From the NCBI GenBank assembly GCA_029532415.1, contig JAQOTA010000054.1, positions 3,534,001 through 3,598,000 on the forward strand: a DNA stretch of 64,000 bases. Reading direction: 5' to 3'. The translations under genes were made by a program, and so were the position numbers. This document shows positions 1 to 12,029 of the stretch, piece after piece. The DNA comes from Marasmius tenuissimus (Eukaryota; Basidiomycota; Agaricomycetes; Agaricales; Marasmiaceae). The notes below the pieces were generated by a model. That model did no database searches, was not told where the DNA came from, and saw only the letters and a list, made by a program, of their open reading frames with translations. Numbering within the stretch: the stretch's first letter is position 1; the number at the start of each line of letters is the position of its first letter.

Positions 1-2300
1 CACCTTTTGTCTATTGCTCGCTCTATCCGGCAGGAAATTAGACTTGTTCTACCTCTAACTCACTTGGATACTCGACCTGACTTCGCGGCAGCTGTCATCA
101 TCTCCACTGCGTCGACCTGTTGGTAGGTGTAACACTTAAAGATGTTTCTCGACTCTGATACCAATTCTGGACGTTCATCGATACTATCAAGTCTCATATA
201 AAACTCCAAAATCTACCCCCATTTCAATGCCCACAAAACGCTCAAGTTTTTCACGGTCCGATGTCGTTTCGTTTTTTTCCCGTCGACCTCTCGACCCTAT
301 GATTATCGCCTGTTTCTGGACAGTGGCACTTCAATGACACCCAGACAGGACCGTATACCGTCTAACACCGAAATTACTGGCTTAGACCATCTGGAATACA
401 CACCGTCATGATGCGGGGTATCATCGACTCGGCCATCTTTGAGTTGTAGCCTCACTTAGGCCGACTCACTCAGAGCCGCTATTTCCGTGCTCTTGGAGCA
501 AGCCTGACTCCTAAAGACAAGCCGAGCAAAACAAGAGACCACGGGGTCTCCGACGGCATACATGCCCTGTGCCTGCGTCCTTCTCGGTCGTTCCTTCACT
601 TTGGCGGGAAAGCTGAAAGCTCGGAGCCGTTCGGGTCTTCAAGAATCAAGACGTTGGTGGCAGCAGAGAGGGCCAATGAACACAGGCGTGGAGGTGCCTG
701 TTTAGAAAAAAATTCCCAGAAGCCCTTGATGACGATTCAAGACTCACTTTCGACGTATTGAAAACTAGTACGTTTTGTGGGTGTCATATGTTCGCCCTCG
801 ATATTTGTGGGTTTTAAACGACGGTAATGGTATCCTGGTATATCTCACAGGTGGAAAGCCATGACTGCACGAATATATAGCTCGGGCACAATTTTTGGGA
901 AACAGACTCGCACTGAATGCATACGTGGTCGGTGGAATTGTCGCTCCGTAAGGTTCAAATTGGCTTTAACTAAGATTAACTTGACTTTCAGTTCGCGCCA
1001 CGTCTGAATTCGGACATTTCAAGGAGTTTCTTGGAATCCTTCCAGGTTCAGGGTTGGGAGCGGTAGGGATTGGAGGAGTTAGAACTCCTTTCCTATTTTG
1101 AACCGACGACGACACAATCAGAAAGACGCAATCATGTCAGTGAATCTGATTCCATTCCGCACTCTTTGGCAGCGGCCCGGGGGATGATGATGAGAATCTT
1201 CCGGTCCACGATTCTCCGGCGGCGGAGCTAAACATGATTATCGTTGCAATACAGTCGACACGGCAAGGCTTCAAAGATATCAAACATCCAGAACCCCGCG
1301 TCTGTTGTCCTAAAATGAGGATTCGAATGGCGCAATATCACCGAGGGAGAGAGTTCTGTCACCCGTGCCATCCAGTTGCGGGGAAACGAAGTTTCGAATG
1401 CGATGCGTGGAGGTGGTGATGGTCTTCAAGGAGGACTTGAGGCCTCGAGGCAGTTCTTCTGGTAGCGTTACTCCTGGTTCTGTTTCAGAACCTAGATACC
1501 AATTACATGTAGCGCTCTAGTAGAAAGATCGCCATGGGGCTGGGTTGTCCAAATCACAAGCCGATGGCGAACCTTGATAGCATGGAATCGGAAGGAGTTC
1601 GAATCATGATGGCTCTACTTCATCTCATTCGACATCACATCATATGATGCTCCTTTGTGTTCTTCATCATTGTATCTTCAACTCGAAGTGTAGGATCGCC
1701 CGGGATCGCCCATAGTGCTCTAATATCGTCTCATGTGCGGGAGGGAGAGACGATCAAATCCCCAGATACCGGTAAAGGAACTTTCAGTCCAAACCTTGAG
1801 TACATTGTCTACACCGTCACCTTCTAAGTACAAACAATATTTTTGATACATCCTAGATCCTCTTCCTCTTCTTCTTTGTTCCTATCTCCCAAGTAATAAT
1901 TACAACCACCAATCAACCGTCGAGAAACATGTGGACCAACGAAAGGATAAATAAAAGATTGAATATAGATAATGACTGTGATGGTTGTGTGCGCGCAGAG
2001 CCAGAATCCGAGGACGTCGAGGTACTGTTACTGTTAGCGATATAGGTGGCTAGGATGCGGGGGGCGTCTTTCGGCTGGGCTACAGGCGATAATGAATGAA
2101 TAGTATTAGAGGTATATGGGTCGTCGAAGCGAGCAGGGGTCATGGGAGTCGTGGCATAAGCTGAGGGTTTATCGAGTCGGCATCCTGCTAGATACGGCGG
2201 CAAAGGTGATAGAAGGGGGGTGAGTCAGACGGCAACAGAACGCTAGCAGGGGGCGGAGGGTATGACAGCGAGCGTCCACATGCAATGACAAGACGAAAAA
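1..2300. other. Gene-poor left end
   Basis: No supported gene was found. Only short isolated open frames occur, none with a recognisable motif or a splice partner. A 96-codon minus-strand frame at 1913-2203 lies just downstream of the bHLH gene and is more likely its 3' region than a separate gene. Confidence 0.5.
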
Positions 2301-3840
2301 TCACATCATTGCGAATGTGACGCCGTTCCCGATACCGCCGCCACCGCTGAGCTGCATGGTCTGGTGGTTAAGACCGAGACCACCCCATCCTGACTCGTAC
2401 TGCGGCTGAGAAGTTGGGTGGGAATAGAGCGGAGGGCTTGCACTCCCACTGGATGCCATCGAGGCCATTGAATTGGACCTATCCCTTCCGGGACCGGACC
2501 GTCGGCGGGTCATGCTGATACTGTCGATATACTGTTGCATCTGTGGGCTGGCGAACTTGTCGTTGGGGACCGCAGAATAGGGAAGGTTTGCAGCCGGGTA
2601 GTCGGTGTATCCATCGAACGAGCCAGATGTCGCGATAAGTGGATGCGAGTGAGGGTGATGAGCGAAGGCGGGCCGTTGTTGCGGGTACGATGGGAAGTTG
2701 GTATTGACAGAAATCGCAGGTGGGGAAGGTCGTCCACCGATAGCACCCGCTATCGTCATATTCCGTTGTTCTTCAGCACTGATCGGAGCCCCACCGGACA
2801 TGGGAATATCATCATCGCCACCCTCCACACTACCACCGTCTTCGCCGTAGAGTCCACCATCTTCATCATCGTCGCCACCCCCGCTGGTTACAATAGGAAT
2901 AACCTCGAGCTCCTGATTGAGTATCATCGAAAAGCCCTCGCTGCGAACAGGCTCTTCAACGCGTGGAATACCAGCTCTGTCGCGCCATTCGTTGAGCTCG
3001 CGCCTCAGATGATCGGCCTCGAGTTTTAACATGCGAAGCTCACGCGAGGCCAAAGCTCGGTGGCGGCGAGACGCATGTATATGAGCAATAGACGAGTTCA
3101 CAATGGCGGATTTAGAAGGTCGACGAATCTGAGAGAGGTTAGGAAGCATCTTGGCGAGATCCTGGGAGTAGAGGCGGGGGCGCCGTTAGCGACCAAGGCC
3201 GGTGACAATCATATGCTCATAATTACCAAGAATCGTCCATTCAGAGTTTCTCGGCGAGCTCGCTCGACTGCATTGTGAGTTGCTCGACGTTCGGCTGTGT
3301 TTGCCCGCCTTGAAGGCTTTCGCTTGCCGTTGGTACCGGTAATTCCGGTCGTGTTTGCATTCGCGGCGGTGTCAGAAGCGGCACTTGGAAGAGAATGGTG
3401 CGAGGGTGAAACCGGAGTTCTAGGCCCAGAGGAGGATCCGTCTGAGGAAGGAGACGTAGCAGAAGCTGTAGCGGGAGGGGGAGACGGGATAACAATCGGG
3501 AGGGTCATGGCCATCAAAGCTGGGGGTATATCAGCGTCTGTTTGTGTAGAGTTCTCGCGAGCAGAGCTCGAGCGATTATCAACTTGGTTGTTGGAGATGA
3601 GGAGGTTTTGAGGGACGGAAAAAGTGGAGTCGGCAAGGGTCGCGAGATCTACAAGTAGGAGAATTTTGAGAAAACAACGTCACAGCCGACAGGGATAATA
3701 TGTCATAGACTCACACCAAGCGTTGTCCTTAACACGACGAGGTTTGTTCGGGAAGGAGGAGCGGTAGGGGGAGGGGCAGACAAGGCCAAGCTTGAGTGGG
3801 AAGAGGGGGATCCGGATGAGAAAATGAGGCGACAAATAAG
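2301..3840 (-). CDS. bHLH transcription factor (5' end uncertain)
   Basis: A basic helix-loop-helix DNA-binding protein, expected to act in the nucleus as a dimer on E-box-like sites. Reading right to left, one exon ends at 3715, an intron (GTGAGT) spans 3649-3714, an exon spans 3648-3227, a 65-bp intron spans 3162-3226, and the last exon runs 3161-2301. Splicing joins the basic region HNAVERARRETLNGRF to DLAKMLPNLSQIRRPSKSA, giving a complete bHLH with the H-x3-E-x2-R type E-box contacts. A leucine-containing helix with heptad spacing follows. The N-terminal half is Ser/Pro/Thr-rich. The C-terminal half carries an acidic Asp/Glu/Gly stretch and Gly/Ser-rich disorder. The first exon reads LVCPSPYRSSFPNKPRRVKD without an in-frame ATG before the stop near 3855, so an upstream exon or another start must exist. 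Domain call is firm; target genes are unknown. Confidence 0.85.
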
Positions 3841-6208
3841 TGGTGGATATATAACTCTATACGACCGATTTTCTCCCAGGGCCTGGTAACCTATTGGAGT
3901 TGGTCCCTCAACTTGATGTATGATGGATTGATGGAGATCTCATTTCTAGATCCAGGTCAGAAGGACGCAGCAAAAATGAAACAACGAATCAACTGACCAA
4001 GTAACAATCCGTTGTTATTCCGTCCCAATTGCTGAGAAATCTACAGTGCTCTCCAGTCAATGTCATTCATGATTCATAATTCCATCTTGTCCTCGGACCT
4101 CGACGAATACAACTGCAATTCTGTGTGGTTGCTGAACAACTTTGACTGACAGGATGAGGCAAGATATCTGAGTCAATACACACAACGTTTGGGAGCGTTA
4201 TGAGAACAACGACACAAATTACCTCGAGGAGCTGCAACTCGTCGCCGCCGAGAGCCTCCGAGAACCGTGAGACAGTCTTCGATTGAGAAATTCGCACACC
4301 GGGATGGACGGGCAGCCGAGGAAAAACTATTTGGAAGTCACTCTAAGTAAGGAGCAGGGCTATCCTAGGACCTGGGCTATCGGAACAAAATCGCGCAGAA
4401 TGTGCTGGCAGTGACCTGCAGGGACTTGTAGTTACTGGCGTCTCGGAATTATAGGCGACCGCAAGTTCATATAGGCGATACGAGATGGAGCAGGAAACGG
4501 TTGACAGGGTATTGGTCCCTACCAACGAGTGCCTCAGTGGTGAATACCTCAGTGGTGAATAGCAAACAGAGACACCAAGAAGATAAAATAGGACAGCAGG
4601 ACTAAAGTTTGAATGTGGCGGCGTTTCACCTCGACTAGTGGGATGCTGACTGGTGAGAAGAGTAGGACGAGATTGTGAGAGTTGGGTTCCGAGGAGGGAT
4701 GATGAATGGAGTATTTTGCCGAGCGCTACCTTCCCCGACACAGACCCTCAGGGGAAGTTAGACCCAGAAAGTTGTGCGACGCCCCAATACTGGATCGACA
4801 GTCGATGCAAAGATCCTCTTGCTTTAGAGAAGCATTACTTCGTCGGAAGCATGCTTGATTCTCGCAAGGCTAAGTGGCCCTAGACACCAGAAGGAAGAAG
4901 TTTAGGTCGCATTGGAAGAACAAAAGGAAGCCAGTAGTGGCCGTGAGTCCCTCGAAATGGACCCCCAAGGTTGCTACGAGCGACAAAAACATGAGCAGTG
5001 TCGGCAGATTGTCTTAATTGGTAGATAGAGACGGACGGATTACCGAGAACAGCCAGCCAGGCAGCTTACTTTGAGGTAAATTGATGGGGTATGGCGTGGT
5101 CAGCCTGGTATCGTGTTAGCGCTTGATACTTCTGTACGCACTTGATTGCCTTCGGGCAGCAGGTCCTCATTCCCCTCTTGCCTCGTTCTTCTCGAACGGT
5201 ATACATATGCCGCTGCACGGCCGGAATCTCATAGGACATTCACAGAACACCTCATCCTAAACAGCGGTCGAAATCGTCAGTCGACGGTTGTCAGCACCAA
5301 TCGCCACCAACACTAGCCCGTACTTTGAACCATGTTCATGCCCTCTTCCCACCCCTCGGGCGCCTCATTGGTAAGTTCGCCGAACACCCGTGCAGGAATT
5401 TTCTTACCTCATCTTCTCCGAAGTATTGACGGCCTGGACAGTCAAGCCGAGGAATGTGACTCTGACCAGCACCAGAAGGGTAGAAAACTGAAGAAAAATG
5501 GGTGAACAGAACACACGAAATATATGCCAAGGAATTAGACATACAGTTCTCCCAAACTCGATCTCTCGCCCCTATGGCAATTCCCCATCCTTCAATATGA
5601 CTTGATACAAAGTTACGTCTGTGGACAGAGTATTGCGGTCCTGGACAAAGCGAGTGGTTAATCGGTTGAGGATGTACAGGAACGTTTAGCAGAGAATAGC
5701 CCACCCACAAGACTTGCGTATTCATTTCATGAACGGTCGTCCATGATTTCTTCGTGCCCGCTCGATGTCATCCCAATTCTCTGTGTTGTATCGTTTTGCA
5801 TCGGTTCACCTAGTTCCGAACGAGTGGCGTCGCCATGATTTTCAACCTGAGAGGATGGAGGCTTGCAGCAGGACGGTCGCGGTTCCGAACGGGAGAGAGT
5901 GGGAGAGGAAAGACTGAGACAACGGAGAGAGAGAGGTTGCTTATCCGATGCTCAACGAGCAGCGGTCGTGGGCTATTGATTGAAAATCGGTTCCAGTCTT
6001 GTCCTGCAGACGGCGATCGAAATGGTTCTGAGGAACAGTCCGGAGTGTGCCGAATTGCCGAGTCTCCAGAAAGAAACTCTTCCCAGGCGCTCATTTCAAT
6101 TCGCGGTCCATCACTGACTGACTTACCATTGACTGCAGTACAGTATCAGAATCTCCATGGCAGTGCCTTCTCCCAACCCGATACAACCATTCAGTTATCC
6201 AACAAGAG
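3841..6208. other. Intergenic region upstream of K1
   Basis: No gene supported. Short frames on both strands show no conserved motif. A 15-bp perfect tandem pair (CCTCAGTGGTGAATA) sits at 4532-4561. The last 150 bp are the presumed K1 promoter and contain GAATTGCCGAGT near 6052, resembling the TTGCCGA element upstream of K4 and K5. Confidence 0.45.
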
Positions 6209-9200
6209 ATGCTTTTGCTGCACGAAAGTGGGTTGAAGGATGTGGGTGCTTCATTCTGGGACTACCAAGAGCCCGAGACAAAGTGAGATAGTTCCTTGTT
6301 GCATTCATGACATCGTTATTGAGTTCTGTAGGTCCTGGTCGAACACGGGCGGCATCTTCGATGATTCTAGAGAGCTTCTCGTACACCTGAAAAGACACGG
6401 ACGCGAAGCAGGGAAAGCTATGACTTCGCTTTGCTCAAAAACGGCACCTTCAGTTATGGATAAGATTCAACTTGTGCGTTTATAGCAAATCGAGACGGAT
6501 GGAAGAAGGTTCTGAACAGATTACCATAGCACCTGGATAGCAAGACAAGCAGCGCGGACACAGTCCTTCGTAGGACTTGCATTCACTGTCTCTTACATCT
6601 GAACAAATACCACGGATCCCTACCAACTTCGTTTCATCTCTCCAACATCGTCAAGGAAGGCTCTCATCCAGTCGCTGGTGGGGGATATTCTGTGAGTAAC
6701 GATACAGGACGCCTTCATCGTAGTTGTAGTTATCTCGTTATCTCATGCAGCACCCAACAGGACATTTGGAAAGGACGCCTTGGTGAAGCCCAGTCTGTCT
6801 GTCTCAAGGTTTTACGCGTGTTTACTGGGAGCTTCGACGAGAGAAAGTTGATGAAGGTCAGTACGACCTGTGCTACTTTCCAGCCTATGGGTTTTGAGTC
6901 TTTTCGTGATCAGCAATTGGGTAATGAAGTCCTCATTTGGCGCCAACTCCGACATCCCAACATCCACCAATTTCTCGGAGTCACGAACGAGTTGTTCCAG
7001 CCCAGTTACTGCATCTTCTCGCCCTGGATGACGAACGGGGATGTGATGTCCTATTGTCGTGAACGTAACTCCGGTCTTGACATGAAGCTAAGGATGGTAC
7101 GCACTTTACGGATTTAGATCGAGATTCTCGAGGACCTGACAGATTTCTAGATGCAGGAGATGTGCGAAGGCATTCGGTACCTTCATGAACATGATCCCCC
7201 GATAGTACACAGCGACATAAAGGGTGTACGTCAACATGTCTTTCCGACTTTTCTCGGTCTTTCACAGTTCACCTATTATTACTCCAGATAAACATTCTTG
7301 TCTCCGATGATGAACACTGCCGCATTAGTGACTTTGGGCTCTGTACTGTTGAGGAAGACTCTCCACAGGGACGGGTCTCTGCAAGCGCGAGTCAAGCGGC
7401 TATGCGAGGTTCGGTTCCTTGGCTTGCGCCGGAGCTGATGAATCCAAGTTGCGTCGAGGCTCCGAATCGGACGACTCGGGATATCTATGCATTGGGATGT
7501 ACCATGTACGAGGTGAGTAAACGGAGGAATGCGTAATGAGCGATGTACTAATTACCTTATAGCTACTCGCCGGTAATCCCCCCTTTTCGGATAAAAAGAT
7601 GGAGTTTCAGATTATCATGGAGGTTTTGGGTGGTATTCGACCAGCCCGTCCTGTAGAATGCCCAGATGGGCTCTGGACAGTCATCGAGAAATGTTGGCAA
7701 GAACAGTCCGGATCGCGACTGACCGCTTCGGAAGTGGCAATTCACTTGGTAGACATGACAACGCCAGCCTCAGCCAAAGGCACTCTCGTCACCACTTTTG
7801 TGGACGCCGAAGCCCTACCTACAGCCTCGAAAACTCACCGTTTCGGGTTAATCAAAACGAAAGAAACGAAAGAGAAACGCCTTCATGCTCGGATTTTCCC
7901 CTCAGACTCTGATAAAACACATGTTGAAGTTAGTAGTCGGATGTCGGAGAGATCACACCGGCAACGCCCAGAAATACTGTCAGCCGATTCTCGCCCGGCG
8001 AAGAGGAACTTGGGCGAGGTTGATTCCCCTATCGAAAACGATACTCCGGTAAAGCGCCAACGTCGTACCTGTTCTCTACAAGGCGACGACGAGTCTCCGT
8101 CACAGCAAGAGGTTTCAGCTCAGTCCAAGAATCAAACACAACACCAAGTATTACAACACTTCTTTCAACCATTACTTTCAAGGAAAGATGCCACAGGTCA
8201 TGGAGGAAAGGATCGGACAATTGAACAGGGGGAACACAGTAGCCGTGATCAGGTATGTGGTGGTCTCGATCGAGCTCTGCGCGTGGTCTCATCCTTGACA
8301 GAGCATGGATCTTGACCGGTCTCTTCGTCACGATGGAGATCCAGAATCAGACCAAGAAGCGAAGAAAAATATCACGGCCTACGACGAGGACCCATTGGCA
8401 TCTACCCTGATCCAGCCCACTCCTGCGGTCGAAGCAGTTTCGGGCGAGGAAAAGGCAGAGTTAGATAGAGAGGCGGCACACGCTGGTCCCTTCTCCACTT
8501 CCCAGGCGCCCCTTGTCCCCTTACCCTCTACTTCCCGGAGTTCTTCCTTCCCTGTTAACCGTGGTGCCTTCCTCCCCGCCGACTCCCTTCATCTCTGCCA
8601 CCCATTGTCGGTTCAATTTGTACCACCTCGACAATCCGAAGAATACCAGGACAATACCTTCCAGCTAGATTCTGTAGAACTTCCCCCAATTCTTGCAAAT
8701 CCTTCCTCGAACGGGGAGCCGCCCGGCCACCATGAGGTGGATGTCCTCTCTGCAGACAGCCAAGGTTCTTCGAGCTCACTGCCGAGTCTTTCGACCCACC
8801 TCGGCGTGTCGAGTTTAGACTTCCGTCCCCCGCGAAAGAGAGGCAAGCTCGCCAAGGATACGACGGAACTTTTGAAAACATGGCTCCAACGCCATTCTGA
8901 TCATCCGTATCCGAGTGAAGAAGAAAAGGTCCACCTATGTAGGGCTACGGGGCTGTCCACAAGTCAGGTATCGAACTGGATGATCAACGTGAGTTCTTTA
9001 ATCCCTCTTGTTGTTGACTGCCTGAGCCCACCTCTCACCGTTGCTAGGCCAGACGCAGGATGCTTGCTCCACGAGAATGGGCTGGCGACTATCCCGCCAC
9101 CAATCGAGGGTCATTCCCTGAGGGTGGGCTCTCGAGTCCTGCTACCCCATCTATGCTTACCAGTACATCCAGCATCTCTCAGCCTGTCGCTACAGCGTCT

Positions 9201-11608
9201 TATAACGAACAGAGAATCTTCGGTCCTGATAATATCACCCCAACACCGCGAGCAGCGATCAACTCTGAGAATAGCAACTCCGACGACCTTTTTGGAGGGT
9301 CCCACACCTTTCAGCCACCCAACATTGTGGATACACTTAGCACGACGAATTCTACATCCTTGACTCCGCCCTACTATTCGGCGCCTCCTTTCACTTCCAC
9401 CTTCACCTCCTCCCAAATCTCAAACACCGTGGAATTCTGTAACTCTCCTGAAGCTCGGGCTGAAGGCTCCCCCTATAATCAATGGCTCGCCGCGGAGGAA
9501 GAAAAGGCCTATGGACCTCACGGCGCGGCAGTGTTTGGTCAAAGTTTTCAACAACAGGAGCAATGCTCAATCAGTCTATATCCGCTCGACTCAACCCAAA
9601 ACACCACTACGACAATACCTTTCTCGCATTCCTTAAGCGACAGAATGGATTCCAGCGATGGTGACATAGCTGGACAGGTGCGTACACTGTTTTGCATCTG
9701 CCTCGTGGACCGGATTAATCGAGCATGCCCCCTTACAGGCTGCTGGTCAGAGCCTTGAAGTTTTGCGACAGCAGCAGCACGCCTTGTATGAACAGAGTTC
9801 GCGTCCACCTACGGCATCACCATTCAATGTATTCGACGATCTTAACTCCTCGCAAACCAATGTTAGCAGCCCTTCGTGCGGCTTGGACGACACACCTGCA
9901 TTGAAAGGAGTCGGCGTGAACGCAAGCAGTGGTCCTCTTGAAAAGGAAGAATCAAGTACCAGGGTCGCTCAGGCTTCCGTACCTGTAACGAGGGACGAAG
10001 ATATAGCGGACTTCTTAACCGGGGACAGTGAGGATTCCGGGCGTTCATCGACCCAATCATTGTCCCGACGGAGACTCGTTTTCACGGCACCTTCTGCTTC
10101 GGAGACGTTTGTAATGCCTATAGAATGGTATGATTATGGGTATGAGGAAGAGCAAGGTCAGACGGACGGGCCGGTAGGAGAAGGTCCATCGAAACCAGAC
10201 ACGGAGGAACCCAGCGTCCGTCTCCTCAAGGAAACCGAACCGATATCTTTTGCCAGCGCCCCTCCTGTCAGTTATGAAGATCATGACAGCGAGGATTTGG
10301 ACGAAGAGTCCCTGCCCAGCCCTCCTCCTGTCGCCGCCATCCAACATGTTCAATTTGACGATGGAGTGGGCATGTACAAGGAACTTAAGCAAGCAGACAA
10401 GCGAGCTACTTCTACTGTTACTGGCGCTCGGTCGCCTCCACAGACCCCTTACCGCGAAGGTTACGCCACCATAGCAGCCCCACGATACAAACATCCCCAC
10501 CATAACGTTTTTTCCGTTTGTTCCCCGAGAGACGACCTGTCCCCCAACCCCGAGATGGAAGACATCTTTGAAGGCACTCAAGGTTCTTTCGGCTCCGAGC
10601 CAAGTTCTTCCACCCAATCTCTCGACGTGTTGAGATCAGACTCTCGGGCTGCTGAGATTCAATCAAAGAGAGCCATGCTCGCCACGTTGAGGAAAGCACG
10701 TCTTGAACGTAAACGGAGGCACTTCGGCCCGCGTCCAATTGAAGATATGATGTCAATGATATCCGAATCGATATCCCCCGCGTCAGAGAAAGAGCAATTG
10801 ATTATCGTAAGCCCGTCATCTACTCGTTAAGAGCGTTTGCAGTACTCAGTTCTCAGTTCTCATTGCTGATAGACCAACCACGGAGGGCCCACGCACAAAA
10901 CTGTGCACACTGGCAACGATGAGATCGCCAGCTCAATTCTGATGCATACAAACAGCGCTTCTCCCTCTACCTCTTCCATCTCCACCGATACACCCCGTGT
11001 ACCTCCTGATAATGACTCCCAGGACAATTTGACGCCGCTGGAAGGCGAAGCCACGGCAAAGGAACTGATCGAGTACCAACCCCGACGAAACATACCCCTT
11101 GTTGGCGGGCCATGGGAGCGCAAGCTTAGACCATGGTCGCAAGCCCTCAGAAGTGTAGCCGATTTTGGGGACTATGAACGGGACAGTGAGGATTCAGGCG
11201 ATCAGAACCGTAAACCGTAAGTCCGAAATCTGATTACTTCAATCGAGGACTTGTTTGTTGATATGGATTCACAGAGGTGCTTGCCTGCAGTGCAAGGAGC
11301 TCCAGATACGATGCGAGTATCCCACGAACGCACCCCCATGTAAATGGTGCACGAAAGAGGGTCTTCAGTGTCTACGTCACTCGGCGCAACTTATGTGTAT
11401 GGGTGACTTGCCCGCCCTCAGCGCCTCGTCGAGCCCCGTCGAACAAAGTTTAGACGGAAGCCCCGGTCCACGGATTGTCGATACAGCATCTGAAGCTGTA
11501 GAAGGTATGTGGGAGGTGGCCTCCTTGCAAGAGGCCTGGAAAAGCTTCCGGGCGAGGGTGGGAACCTCTGAGCTTGTTGGTGTCCCGTCAACTCTCTTGG
11601 TCGATTAG
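6209..11608 (+). CDS. K1: TKL-like kinase fused to TALE homeodomain and Zn2Cys6
   Basis: Predicted multi-exon gene of roughly 1,550 codons, with about 13 exons and introns of 49-65 bp. Order: N-terminal module (start MLLLHES chosen by alignment with K2 and K3); kinase domain from a Gly-rich loop (PVAGGGYS) through the Lys strand VCLKVLRVF, the helix-C Glu in LGNEVLIW, catalytic loop HSDIKG-INILV, DFG in ISDFGLC, and LAPELM; a linker with KR and KRQRR clusters bracketing GEVDSPIE, resembling a bipartite nuclear signal; a homeodomain at 8833-9059; about 650 residues of low-complexity linker; a Zn2Cys6 cluster at 11282-11371; and the C-terminal motif AWKSFR / RVGTSELVGVPS. The kinase-to-homeodomain junction is a phase-0 intron at 8253-8301, at the same position as introns in K2 and K3. 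All active-site residues are present, so catalysis is expected. A signal-regulated DNA-binding kinase is an inference. If transcripts show otherwise, it could be two or three genes. Confidence 0.75.
8833..9059 (+). other. TALE-type homeodomain in K1
   Basis: The segment begins RKRGKLAKDTTELLKTWLQR and continues through HPYPSEEEK, the three-residue-extended loop signature of TALE/KN homeodomains. The recognition helix is completed across an intron (8989-9047): SNWMIN is joined to ARRR, giving the W-x2-N-x-R motif needed for DNA contact. The join across the splice is strong evidence that both exons belong to one protein. Confidence 0.9.
11282..11371 (+). other. Zn2Cys6 binuclear cluster in K1
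   Basis: Six cysteines spaced C-x2-C-x6-C-x8-C-x2-C-x6-C, the Gal4-type fungal binuclear zinc cluster. A basic GACLQCKELQIRC segment is followed by PCKWCTKEGLQC. It starts one codon after an exon boundary (acceptor at 11274), the same placement as in K2. Confidence 0.9.
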
Positions 11609-12029
11609 GTAGTAGAGTGAGGTACAAATTGTCTGGCTACCATCGTACATTCATGAATCGTGGCGACTTCATATCGATCGTGTCCGAACCATACTCTGTA
11701 ATCCTAGGCCTCGATGTATCTTCCTGGGCAGAATCCCTTTCTTCCTTCGCGTCGTAAATCCCGCAAATGGGCCTCTGGCCAGGCTCAGAACCAACGTTGA
11801 GCGTGTATAGCGAATGCCGAAGGGACTTTACTTCTCTAAAAACTCGTCGATGGAGGCACGAGGGGTCGCGGAGTGATTCTGAGTCCAGTCCGTTAGTCAC
11901 AATGACATTGGCATCAAAACAGCTCTGGTCATTCCCATCACTTGACTCTCATACTGCCTGCCAACCTGAGCCTTTCTCTCCCATGGTGCTTTCTCCAACC
12001 TCAATAGAGACCTCCATCTCGCCTACGGA
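11609..12029. other. K1-K2 intergenic region
   Basis: Contains the 3' flank of K1 and the presumed K2 promoter. No gene or repeat recognised. The open frame crossing it continues into K2 exon 1 in a different frame and is not itself a gene. Confidence 0.5.

Noticed and set aside
4532..4561. Tandem 15-bp repeat as CRISPR or satellite
   Set aside because: Only two units and no spacer; CRISPR is not expected in a fungal nucleus.
7200..7225. HSD instead of HRD taken as kinase inactivation in K1-K5
   Set aside because: The Asp is retained and many fungal TKL-like kinases have HGD or HSD; only the FunK1-type gene has lost the Asp.
10057..10617. 186-codon minus-strand frame
   Set aside because: Antisense to the K1 linker exon; no motif, no splice partner, composition is the mirror of the plus-strand coding frame.
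6209..11608. K1 read as separate kinase, homeodomain and zinc-cluster genes
   Set aside because: Junction introns are in phase, occupy the same positions as in K2 and K3, and the kinase-type C-terminal motif occurs only after the zinc cluster. Still listed as an alternative.
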